Positions 49,571-59,605 of a DNA stretch of 64,000 nucleotides are shown here, piece by piece (positions within the stretch are counted from its first letter, which is position 1; every line of letters starts with the position of its first letter). This stretch comes from Isochrysis galbana (lineage: Eukaryota; Haptophyta; Isochrysidales; Isochrysidaceae). The position numbers and the translations under genes are program-made. The notes under the pieces were generated by a model, which saw only the letters and a list, made by a program, of their open reading frames with translations, made no database searches and had not been told where the DNA came from. The stretch covers positions 454,831 to 518,830 of the forward strand of contig CM030936.1 in the NCBI GenBank assembly GCA_018136815.1, written 5' to 3'.

Positions 49571-51997
49571 CGCCCGGAAGTACACGATGACAGGTGACAG
49601 GAATTGAGTATAGTAGTAGTATTATAATTATAGGGCGGAGCAGCTAGGGGGGCGCACGCCGTCCCGGCTGTAAAGGTACGACACTGGAACTTTTGGTGTG
49701 TTGGCAGTTGGCAGCCTCAATACCTTTCATACCCATGGTGGAGTGCCTCCGAGGAGGCCCAAGCCCAAGGTTGCCAAGGTGAGGAAATACCGGGGGGAAG
49801 GACAAAGGTGCTAGGAGTTGGCTACCCCCGGAGTATGACTGCGCGGTGGGTAAGTATAACTGAAACGCGTAGTTGATGCCAAGTAAGTGACTAGGTAGGA
49901 GTTCCCCCGAATTCTGTTTCTAGGTAGTGGATTCTTGGCGGCGGAGGCACACTTTGACTTTGACAGTTGGGGGCGGCACAGGTATTCGATGGGTAAGGTG
50001 AAACGGATGGGGGTTGGCACTTCGCGGGCACCCCTAGGCAGTGCTGACGTGCTGATCTCCTGGTGCTCAACAATAATATTCGAGGAAGTTTGCGGGCGAG
50101 GAGGAAGGCGAGCGAACCATGGGAAGTTTGAAGCCGGTCCCATGAGTCCCGTCCCCATGGGCCGCTTCCGCGCGCAAACGAACGCGATGTGGCATCTCGC
50201 CCTGTGGCACGTGATGACGGAGGCTGGATCATAGTCAAGAGACCCGCCATCAATCAAGGCCGATAAATCAGCAGTCGTGCGATTCACGATAGATGGCCAG
50301 CTGGTAGAGGAGCTCGCCGCGGTGCGAAGCCCGTCGGAGGTTTGCTTCCGCGAGATCTGGGCTAATCTGCGCCCCGGTGGGGCCGATTCCGGCATTCGGA
50401 TGTGGCTTTGCCTTGAGCTGGAAGCGATCTCGGCGCTCATCAATCTCCGCTCTTCGAGCTGAGTAGCAGATTGCTTGAGCTCTCTTCCCGACTTCCGAGG
50501 GTGAGCTCAGCCGGTTCTATCCTGCACTACTCGGTATATCGGCGATCTGGGAATCTTCGATCAGCCCCAGTCTCCCTCGCGCTGCTGTGCGGCAAACTTC
50601 TGCGAGCTCGCAGCTCCCGCCCGAGGTTCGACCCGCGGAGCGGCGGGCGGGGGGGAGGGGGAAGGGGGGCTCGCGCGCGGGGGGGGGCTTCCGCGAGCTG
50701 GCTCTCTCCATCCCCCCCCCCCCCCCCCTCTTCCCCCTCCCCCCTCCCCCCCCCCCTCCGCGCGCCACCCACCCACCCAAACTCTTCTTTCCCCTCCCGC
50801 GCCATCATCATCTCGTGGACTCCTCCGCTTCTTTCGCCAACAACAAGTCCTCGTCTACTCTCCCCCCCCTCCCCCCTCTCCCCCCCTCTCCCCCCCCTCT
50901 CCCCCCCTCTCCCCCCCTCTCCCCCCCCCTCTCCCCCCCCCTCTCCCCCCCCCTCCCCCCCCCTCCCCCCCCCCCCTTGGGGAACCGCGCGCCACGCCCC
51001 GTCCTGCCGCCGTCGACCTCCTCTCCTTCCCGAGAGAGTGGGAAGTAGACTCCCCCCTCTTCATGCTACTCCGTCGCCCTTCTACCTCGTCTTCTCTCTC
51101 TCCGCTCCGCTCTTTCCCTCTTCCTTCCCCCCTCCCAGGGATCACTCCTCTGCTGGTCCCCCACGGCCCAGGCCGACGCTCAGGTAGAGGGGGGGAGGGG
51201 GGGGAAGGCCAGTCAGCCAGCAAATACCAGCCGCTCCCAGCCCTCTGCAGCCTCACCGTGGAGAGAGCATGCGCTGGCGCGGCACGGCGGCACCGCTCCG
51301 CCCCTTCGGCCTCACCAACGAACAGTTGCTCACCCTCTCTCTCTGCTTTCTCGATTGCCCTGCTCTGCGGCCGCCAGAGAGACAGAGAGAGAGGAGGGGG
51401 GGAGTTGGGGGGGGGGAGAGGGGGGAGGGGGGGAGGAAGGGAGGAGCGGGTGGCCTCAACGCAAGCGAGTGGTGGCAGGCGCCTGACGGCCCAGTGCACC
51501 TTCCGCTTCCAGGTCCTGGGCCTGGGCTCATGGCGTTCGACCCATCCAGGGGGCCTGATGAGCCCGCTTCCTCCGACTCAAGGAGGTGCGCACTGCCCCA
51601 CACCCCTCTCGCGCGGCGGGCGGAGGGAGTTTTGTGGTGCACATGCGCATTCTGCCGCCAAAGCCACTGCTGCTGGCCAACATCAGCTGCTGAGGTCTAG
51701 TGTGCTCAAGGAGACAGGCTGGGAGGCCACAACCCACTCGCTCGCCACCGCTCTCTAACTGCAGGAGCCTCGAGGGCTTGCTCGGTGATCAGTTGCATGA
51801 CCCAGGCGGTGCTGACCCTTCGGTTGTGCTACAGTACGCGCTACAATCCACGTGAGTTCCCAGCCTTAGCTCATGGGGTCAGCTCCTCTGCATACACAAG
51901 TGCTCCTTGTGAGGTGCTCACGCGTTGCCATCTGACTCCCCGTAGACGCTCTGCCCAGCTGCCACTGGGCTGTGTCGACCGCTATCAACCCTCGGCC
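49571..51997. other. Upstream region of the RNA-binding gene; polypyrimidine tracts, no gene supported
   Basis: Frames at 49,811-50,462 on both strands look weakly protein-like but without domains. From 50,640 to 51,120 the plus strand is dominated by C-runs and CCCCTCTCC repeats, and by GGGAGGGGG at 51,395-51,440. The 51,480-51,990 part likely contains the 5' untranslated region of the downstream gene. Confidence 0.4.
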
Positions 51998-54900
51998 ATG
52001 GGCCAAAGCAGCACCTCCGCTAGCGTCCCCTCGTTGTCCATGCCGTCGCTGGGCCTGCCTGGAAGCGTCCAGAGCAACCTCGTTCCCTCGTTCAGTGGGA
52101 GCTCGGCCGATGTGCCCGCCGTCGAAATGCAGCAAGCCACCATGAATCAGGCGTTTCTCCAAGCGCTAGGCTACATGAAGATTGACGGCAGTTGCTCACT
52201 GACACCGGCGCAGGCCGTCTCAGGCTCGATGCTGGACTCGGAACTCACTGACGTGGCAGGCGCCGCTGGTGGTCGGTGTGCAGATTCGATGACTCCTGCT
52301 ACAGTTGCTGAACTCAATGCAATGCAGCAGCAAGCGCAGCTACAGCAGTTGAACCAAATCCGTGCGCAGATCCAGAAGCTACGACAGGCACAGGCGCACC
52401 TGCAGTCTGAGCCACACGATCATCTCGCGCAGCACTGGCGAGCTGACAACTCACTCCAGCTGGCACGCCATCCGCTGTCTGCGAGAGTCGGCCTAGCAGG
52501 TACTGTTGGGGCCTTGGGCCAGATGATACCTCCGTGCTCTCTGAGCGGCGGCGACAGCAGCAGCACACACTCGTCCCTCGTGCCGCACCCACTCAATGCC
52601 ACCTTCCTGCCGGGTCCCCATGCCGACAGCCCTTGTTCTAACTGCTGGGTCGGCCCACCCCCGCAATGCCACACCTCGGCACCCCTAGCCGCGGGTCCGG
52701 GCGTGCCGCCGCCGCACCAGCCTGCCGCATGTGATTTTTGCGGCAGATGGCTATCGGAGATGGCGATCAACCAGGGCAACCACATGTGCACCGAATTCTT
52801 GCCATACACTCGCGAATTTCAGGCCTCCGCTGGTGCCCGCTATGCGGTGCTCGTCAGCGGCCTGCAGCACCAACGCCCAGAGGTGCTCGCTGCCTTTTTT
52901 GTCCGCTTCCCAATCGCCCGGCGTGTGCGTCACGGCGCCTCTTTCACCGACTACAACGGCCTTTTCCTCATGGGGTACGACAACATGCCAACTCTCGCAG
53001 TGATGCTTCGATCACTATTGGTTGGGGGCGTGCGCATGATCCCGCTCGGCCACGCTGCGTCCTGGTCCTGCCTACATGTGCAGCTGGCTCCGGCCTCGTC
53101 GCCGCTGCAAGTGGGACAGGCGGAGCAGCTGCTTCTCACCCAGCTCCTCATAGATCCGCCGGCAGACGGAATTACGGAGGGCGGCAGCCCGTCTAGCTGG
53201 TCGGCCGAAGTTGCCAGCATGCACAGCGGTCGGCCCGACAAGTACAATAGCGGGATCGGCGGCTGCGACGGCACTGCCGGATCATGTCCTCAACATGGGG
53301 CAATGGTCGATCCCTTGGGGCAGGCGCAGGCCCGGGGGAACGCGGCCGCGAGCAGCTCGCAGGCGCTTTCCGGGAGCAATGCGCCCACTTCAGCGGCAGG
53401 TGACTGGAAGTGCACCTCGTGCGGTAACATCAACTTTGCCTTCCGCGAGAAATGCAACCGATGCAACCTATCCCGTCCGGGCGCGAAGATGCTCGGGGCC
53501 GCTGCCGCTGAGCGCCGCATTTGTCCTCACACAGTCATGTTGATGCGCGTGCCTCCTCATGCGACGGAGGTGGAGGTAGCCGAGGCCCTAGCGATCTTCG
53601 GCGAGGTGGCGCCCGGAGGAATCAAGTTCCACCGGCAGGGCGCCAAATTCAAGCAACACCGGCGCGGGCGCTTGCTGTCAGATAGTCTCGCTCTGCACGC
53701 CTTCTGCCGCTTCGCGATGCCCGCTTCAGCGTCGGCCGCTCTGAAACAGGGCGAGGTCCACATCCTCTCTCAGCCCGTGCAAATCAATCCAGCCTTCGTG
53801 CGTGCTGCCCTTTCGCCCGAAATGCTGGGCGTCGGAAGCTCATCGGCAGCGTCTTCTGCGGAGGGATCCCGCTTGCAATCCTCGAATGCGGCATCCCAGC
53901 CGGCGACGTCCCCGTTATCCAGTGCACCGTGCTCTAATCTGGGCTCGGCCTCAGCCCCCGCTGCCACCGTCTGGCAAGGCAGTTCCGACTTCCATCGTGC
54001 CGCCGCTGCCGCCGCCGCTGCACTCTCGGATGACCCGGAGATGATCGGTGGCGCGCCCGCACCGTCGGAGACGCGATCGGGCTCCGAGCTCTTGGCGTTC
54101 CTTGCAGTGCTCTTTCAGGCCTTCTGGTTCCTGGACCCACTTCGGCAAAAAATCGAGGCCATCCCGCGAGGTGCCCATCCTCTTATCGACGGTATCGCCA
54201 TGCTCTTCGCTTCGCTTTATGGCCAGCGCACAGCGGCTCCGCTTGCGCTGCTGCGGGCCGCTTTGGCGCCTCGGGTAATCGAGGCGGCGCGAGCGTCAGT
54301 AAGGAGGACGGCGCACTCTATCGAGTGGTTCGAGGCGGCTCTGGGTGTGCTCTCCGATGCCGGCGAGTCCAAGTTGGCCGCATGCCTTGAGCAGGCGAGT
54401 CGCGTTCCCTGGTCGTTCTCGCCTCAGCTGCCGCCGCGCCTAGTTGTAGCCCTTTGTGCTCCGCCCGGCCCAGGAGCCAGAACCTCCCCCTAACTCACAC
54501 CCCACCGCTGTTGTCCTACAACTCCAGCACTTCAGCATGAGCATCATGGAAATTTGCGAGTGCAGCTGCGGCGAGGTTCTCGATCCGCTTTCACACAAGC
54601 AGATGGCCATCTACGTCCCAGTACCGGCTCTCCTCGCCGCTCGCGCCGACCGTCTCACCGCGCCCCTAGCCCACCTCGAGGGACCATCGTGCCATTCCGC
54701 AAGCTGCTCCCAGCGGATGCGAACGAGGCGCTACCTCATGCAGCCCATCCCGGCCGTCGTCACATTTGCCCTTGTCTGGGGCAAAGCAGAGAGCATGGCC
54801 CCACGGTCGCGCTCTCACACCCCCGATGAGTCTGATGCTGGAGCAGGCAGGCAAGTGCCTCTCGACACGGCGCCGACGGGTGGGACGCCGCGAGCAACCG

Positions 54901-55354
54901 AAAACGCGGCTGACATGCTTGCCATGCTATTTTCCACAGTCGAGCAAAACATTGACTTGCGCCACGTTTTCAAGGGTGCGGCGGCAAATACGAAGGCCAC
55001 CCTGCGCGGCATGATCTGCAGCGCTGGCTCTCACCAGTGCGGAGCCTTCCTCGATCTAACTCAGCAAAAGTGGCAGGTGCGAGAGCCTGGGCTGGGGCCC
55101 TGATGCGCCTGCGCACACTGTCCCGTTCGAGATGGCCGTGGCGCCTCGCACCTCCCTCATCCTGATGTCGCCGTCCTTAGGAACACTCCACCCAGCTACC
55201 CTCACAATTGCCACCCCAACCTTCGCAGTGGTTCGACGAAACCACAATTTCTCCCCTCAGCGACGGGTGGACAAGCGTTGTCGAGCGATGCGCGGTGCAG
55301 CGTCACCGTCCCTCCTTCCTCTTCTACGCTGTGCAGCGATCCGTTTCCCAATGA
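51998..55354 (+). CDS. RNA-binding protein (RanBP2-type zinc finger, RRM) fused to an inactive USP-like ubiquitin hydrolase domain
   Basis: Proposed exons are 51998 to about 54442, 54528-55076 and 55229-55354, about 1,039 aa. In order: a Gln-rich coiled segment (AMQQQAQLQQLNQIRAQIQK), a C-x2-C...H-x-x-C finger (CDFCGRW ... NQGNHMC, ~residue 244) followed by a degenerate RRM-like fold, a RanBP2-type finger WKCTSCGNINFAFREKCNRC (~470), an RRM (~513-600), then from ~697 a USP domain. The USP part has LLAFLAVLFQAFWFLDPLRQ, aligning with the Cys box (N-x-C-FLN) of USP53/54-type proteins but with Ala where the nucleophile should be. HFSMSIMEICECSCGEVLDP and the His-containing GSHQCGAFLDL follow in exon 2, and WFDETTISPLSDGWTSVVER ... 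SFLFYAV in exon 3. That makes it a likely pseudo-deubiquitinase. The 54,442 donor is uncertain (54,403 and 54,445 also fit the phase). ATG at 51,998 is preferred; the frame is open further upstream. Confidence 0.82.
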
Positions 55355-56430
55355 AGCCGGGCCGCTCCCCTCCCAGCCATTATTCGCCACTCAAAACGCA
55401 GTCAAAGTATATCACCGCCGCTCCCGGTTCATGATAGCTACCCTTTCTTTGAGCGTCCAAATCGTACCGTGGGATTTGCTGCCCGCAGGCCCCACTCTCA
55501 ATATTCGAGCCATCGAGCAATTCCGATGGTTTCCTTGACGCTGGCGGCCAATGGAGTTATGCCACCGCGACGTCCTTCTGGGACCCGTGTGGAATACATG
55601 AGCCAGTCATGCAAATGCTCCCATATGCCTCGAGTCTGCTGTGTTTATTTCCTTTCTCAGGATTCTGCGACAGCCAGCATCTTTGTCCTTTCAGTGCCTC
55701 CTCATCCGCATGTTCTTCATCCACGAGAGTGCCATGCCGTCCGTCTCGAACGGCTAATGAGCACCTTTTCACCCTTCCATTGGTCTCCCAATTTTATTTA
55801 CGCGGGCCCGGCTGTTTCGCGTGCCCTGCCCAACCCGGCCGTGGCCGCTTCTCCGCGATTCTTGGTGACCCCTAACTTGACATACCACGCGCGGCTATGG
55901 CTCTATGCACATGCCGGGTTTCGGCACCGTGTGGGGCTTCCTTTCTCCGGCTCAGAACCTATCCGCCGCGCGGCGCTCCAAATGGACGCGGCGTGGACTT
56001 CTTCTCTTTAGAAGGCCCATTTGACGGCCCTCCGGCAGAAGATGCGCTTTTCCTCAATGAATCCCATTGTGAACTTGGTGAGCCGCGCATTTATGTGTGC
56101 GTTACGTACCTGCGTGTATGCGCGCGTGGGACCTACCGAAAGATTGAATTCCCCAGTTAGCTAGCCACGGTGTACAAGTGCGTCGGCGCGTCATGGGCCA
56201 TGTGTGGACTCATGCAAGATGTTCGAGCTAGAGCTCCCGTTCTGTGGTTGTGGCTTAGCGCTTAGCTTGCTCATGGGCGTGTGTGCCAGCTGTCTTGTTT
56301 GTGGTGTTGGCATGTGGGCGCGTCTTCCTCTCCCGCTACTCTTCCCGCCTCATTCAGCTCGTTTTCGTCTGCGCTCATTCGTGCCGCCATGTACAAGTAC
56401 GAGGTTGGTCATCCATGTAATAAAAGGCGT
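55355..56430. other. Spacer downstream of the RNA-binding gene, no gene supported
   Basis: It probably begins with the 3' untranslated region. Plus-strand frames at 55,469-56,160 lack domains. A possible polyadenylation-type AATAAA lies near 56,418. Confidence 0.35.
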
Positions 56431-56436
56431 TGTTAT

Positions 56437-56530
56437 ATAACCTACTTTGATAAGTGATAAGTGGGGGTCAATGGGGGCCTCGCGCGTAGGTGCGCGGCTT
56501 CGCAAGGCGCCACGATGAGGGGTCATCGGC
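56437..56530 (+). repeat. Family A copy (variant start AACCTACTTTGATAAGTG)
   Basis: It matches the minus-strand copy at 7,845 downward: AAGTGGGGGTCAATGGGGGC then CTCGCGC. Confidence 0.6.
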
Positions 56531-56799
56531 AGGTTGGCCATTACGGACTCCCTACCCGGAACGATGCAAGTTGGCGCTGAAGCGGGGGGAGGTTCGGATA
56601 GAGAGAGGGAGAGTCCCGTGGCTTTATAGTGTGCCCCGTGCTGTGTTGCCACGGGTGGACGTACTGTGTGGCCTCGACGCCATCCAACAAGGCCTTGGCG
56701 TAGTGGCGGTGCATCTTAGGTCTTGAGGGTTGCCTCCACCGCGTAAGAAATATGAATGGTGCCTTGGGCCTTGGGGCGTTCAGGCGGCAACTATCTTCT

Positions 56800-57080
56800 A
56801 TCTTTAAAAAGATAGGGTCATGGAGCGCGCGTCTCTCCCCTCCCCTCCTGCCGCCACCCCCGCCGCGCCGGCCGATCGGGCCATGACTACCGCCGGGCCG
56901 CCAAAGCGGCCGCACGAGCAGCGCCCAATGCCGATCAGGTGTGCACGAGCCACGGCCCGTGCCGCCCCCGGCAAGCCACACACACAGCCACAAGACCACC
57001 ATGGCCACCATGGACCATGGCCATCCTAAAAGAGGGCCAAGGCGTCAAAGAGATGCCTCCCATAGGGAAAGCCTCCGGGC
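56800..57080 (+). repeat. LINE 5'-end copy (ORF1 start)
   Basis: AAGATAGGGTCATGGAGCGC opens the frame MERASLPSPPAATPAAPADR, the counterpart of the minus-strand copy at 23,178. ACCACCATGGCCACCATGGA and GGGAAAGCCTCCGGGCTGGG (57,060) also match other repeats (33,380-33,415). Confidence 0.6.
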
Positions 57081-57621
57081 TGGGCCCCTACACCATCGCG
57101 GCAATGGCCTCGTGCGCAAGCACGAGAGCACGAGGTACAGCCCCGACCAACCAACAACAGCCAGACCAACAGAGGTTTGGTTGCGCTTTGCGACCAAGCA
57201 ACATTGGCACCCCAACACTTGGGTGCAAGGGCCAGAACAACAACACGAACGGCCCCGTGTCGCATTCGCGAATCGACGCTCGTTAGGCTTCTCTCTTCTC
57301 TTCGTCGTTCGGTATTTATCGTTATAATTCTCTGCGTTCCCTCGTTCTCGATCAAAAGCTTCGCGTGGACGCATACAGCGGATCTTGGATTGTGGAACGC
57401 CCTCTCTCTTTCTCTCGAAGAGGAGGGAAGTTTCCCCACCTTTTTCTTTCTCTTTCTCCCAAGCGCCTCGCAAATAGGTTTAATTTGCTATCTTCCCCTC
57501 GTTTCTTTACTTGCTTCTGGCTCGGTGACTAGTGCGGTTCACGTGAGCGTCTTGAGTTTTGTGATACTTTCGTGCACATTGAAGTCTAACAATACGAGTA
57601 TGGCTCATGGTCCAGTGTGCA
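57081..57621. other. Intergenic DNA, no gene supported
   Basis: Frames here are short. A TTCTTTCTCTTTCTCTTC-type pyrimidine tract lies at 57,400-57,460. This may be the remainder of the LINE-derived copy starting at 56,800. Confidence 0.3.
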
Positions 57622-58406
57622 TAGAAGCGGGTCTTGTTGAACTAAGTTTATACTTGGTTGACCCATGGGGGGGCACGAGCCCCCCCCTCTCTCCACTCCT
57701 CCCCTGCCATGGGGGAGGAACCACCCATCCTCCTGGCACGCCTGATGGCTTGCCAGGAGGCCACTGCCCTGCTGACCCACTCCCTTCCCCACAGGCTCGC
57801 CCCATTCGCCCATCCTGGCCCCTCGTGACCAGCCCATTGCTCCAACCCCCCCTCCCCCCCTGGTCGACAGGCAGACAGGTGCAGAGTGGGGGCCCCTGAG
57901 GCTCAGGAGCGCCAGCGAGGGAGAGGCAGGGGAGGCCAGGGCCCAGTCCCAGCCTCCTCTGCCCCCAGAGTTGGCCTCCAGGAGCCTCCAGGGGTCGCCA
58001 GGGGCAGCTGCAGGCCTGCCGCAGGCGCGCCATCGCGCGTGCCGCAGGAGAGGGGAGAGAGAGCGCGGAGAAGGGGGTGGGCGGAGCGAGAGCTCCGCTC
58101 ACCGAAAAACAGGTAAGTCCCGCACCTGTCTACAGGATAAGTCGGGGCTGAGACCGCCGCCCACTCGGAGACACAGGAGGAAGGGGGGGAATGATCACCG
58201 GGGGGGGGCGCGGGCCACCGGACCATATCTAAGCCCTTCACCCCTATCCCCCTAGTAGTGCACGGGGGGAGTCGCCTTATGGCGGGGGGAGAAGGGCCGG
58301 GGAAGTGGGGGTGTAGAAAGTTTCCTACGTGAGTAGAAAGTAGAGGGTCCACGGCCGCGTGTGCGGTGAGACTATTAAAAGGTTTTTTTTTAGAAGCGGG
58401 TCTTGT
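57622..58406 (+). mobile_element. 754-bp non-autonomous retroelement with perfect 15-16-bp target duplications
   Basis: The element 57,638-58,391 is flanked by TAGAAGCGGGTCTTGT at 57,622-57,637 and 58,391-58,406. It begins with the family A hairpin (TGAACTAAGTTTATACTTGG), carries the AGCCAGCGAGGGAGAGGCAG-like block near 57,910, and from 58,136 is the 3' end of the LINE at 101-2463, nearly base for base, ending in a T-run. At 58,113-58,135 a 23-base GTAAG...TACAG segment directly precedes that 3' end. No protein is encoded. Confidence 0.9.
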
Positions 58407-58499
58407 GGACCTAGTAAGTTGGCGTCACAAATTTCCTCGTCATTTGATGTTTATGCCTCGCATGAAGGGCCTCACTAAAAATATACCGGTAGGGGGGCC

Positions 58500-58690
58500 C
58501 GACTGTATTTCGCGCTCCGCCTTCGAAGGCCCGAAATTCGGTAATTTTCGAAATTTTCGCCGGATAACCCCCAATTTTTTTCGCTGATCCATCTCACCGG
58601 AACCCTTAGGGAGCTTGTTTAGCCCTTCAATCTCCCATTGTAGCTGGTGCCATCCGCACCCCCATAGTGAGTGACCGGGCTATCTCTATC
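58500..58690 (+). repeat. Dispersed family B copy
   Basis: AACCCCCAATTTTTTTCGCT, GATCCATCTCACCGGAACCC, TTAGGGAGCTTGTTTAGCCC and CCCCATAGTGAGTGACCGGG match 49,447-49,560. Confidence 0.85.
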
Positions 58691-59091
58691 TGAGTGGGGG
58701 CGCGCGCATTGGCATGTCAATTGCCGGAAGGAAGGGCTGGATAGCTGGGGCGGGTGTCGGGTGTGTGTGTGCTGGAAGTGACACTTCTGCCCTTTGAGGA
58801 CGGCAGAGGACGGGGTTCCAGCCCCGCAACCCCGAAAGGGGCCTTTGGTGGGCACTAGCATCCTTCATTGTAGCCCCAACGCGCCAAAATCTACTAAAAA
58901 AAACTCCCTGGCCACCGCGAAAAAAACACCGCATTGTCTTCGCTCGTACTCGCCACCATGAAACAAGTGGCTACTGAAACTTTGCAGAAGCTCTTATGAT
59001 AGCATGAGACACCTCTCCATGCATTCACATCGACTTTTGGGTGCGAGCTTGTAGCAAAAGTCGATTTTTCCCGTCCCCACCTCTATTACAG

Positions 59092-59355
59092 GATAAGTCG
59101 GGACTGAGGACGCCGCCAGCCCGGTAGGCGTAGGAGGAAGGGGGGAATGGATCACCGGGGGGGGGCGCGGGCCACCGGACCATATCTAAGCCCTTCACGC
59201 CCCAATCGCCCCCTAGTAGTGCACGGGGGGAGCCGCCTGGCTGGCGGGGGGAGAAGGGTAGGGGGAGTGGGGTTGTAGAAAGTATGCTACGTGCTATGTG
59301 CAGTAAGTAGTGGTTCCATTCGCCGCGAGTGCGGTAAGAATATTGGAAGGTTAAG
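59092..59355 (+). repeat. LINE 3'-end copy (more diverged)
   Basis: From GATAAGTCGGGACTGAGG, through GGGCCACCGGACCATATCTA and CTAGTAGTGCACGGGGGGAG, to GAGTGCGGTAAGAATATTGG it parallels 2,192-2,440 and 58,136-58,383. It is again immediately preceded by TTACAG. Confidence 0.85.
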
Positions 59356-59605
59356 CTTAGCCATGACGGTTGAAGTACATGCCATGTGGTGTCACAGCTG
59401 CACATTTACGCATACGCGAACGGCAAACGGAATAAATCACGAAAATCAAGCACCAAAGTGCCTTTTGGCAAGCTAGCATCGCTCAGCGCTGCATCTGTGC
59501 GCAGCAATTCAGAGTTCGCGTAGAAATACAGGCCCGGTTCGCACGCGGCAAAGGGCACGTCACCCTAATGACACGAAGTGAGCACTAAATGATGCACCGA
59601 CCGAC

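Noticed and set aside
49811..50462. A 210-aa minus-strand frame and two plus-strand frames
   Set aside because: Each has some protein-like stretches but they exclude one another, and none shows a motif or clear splice borders.
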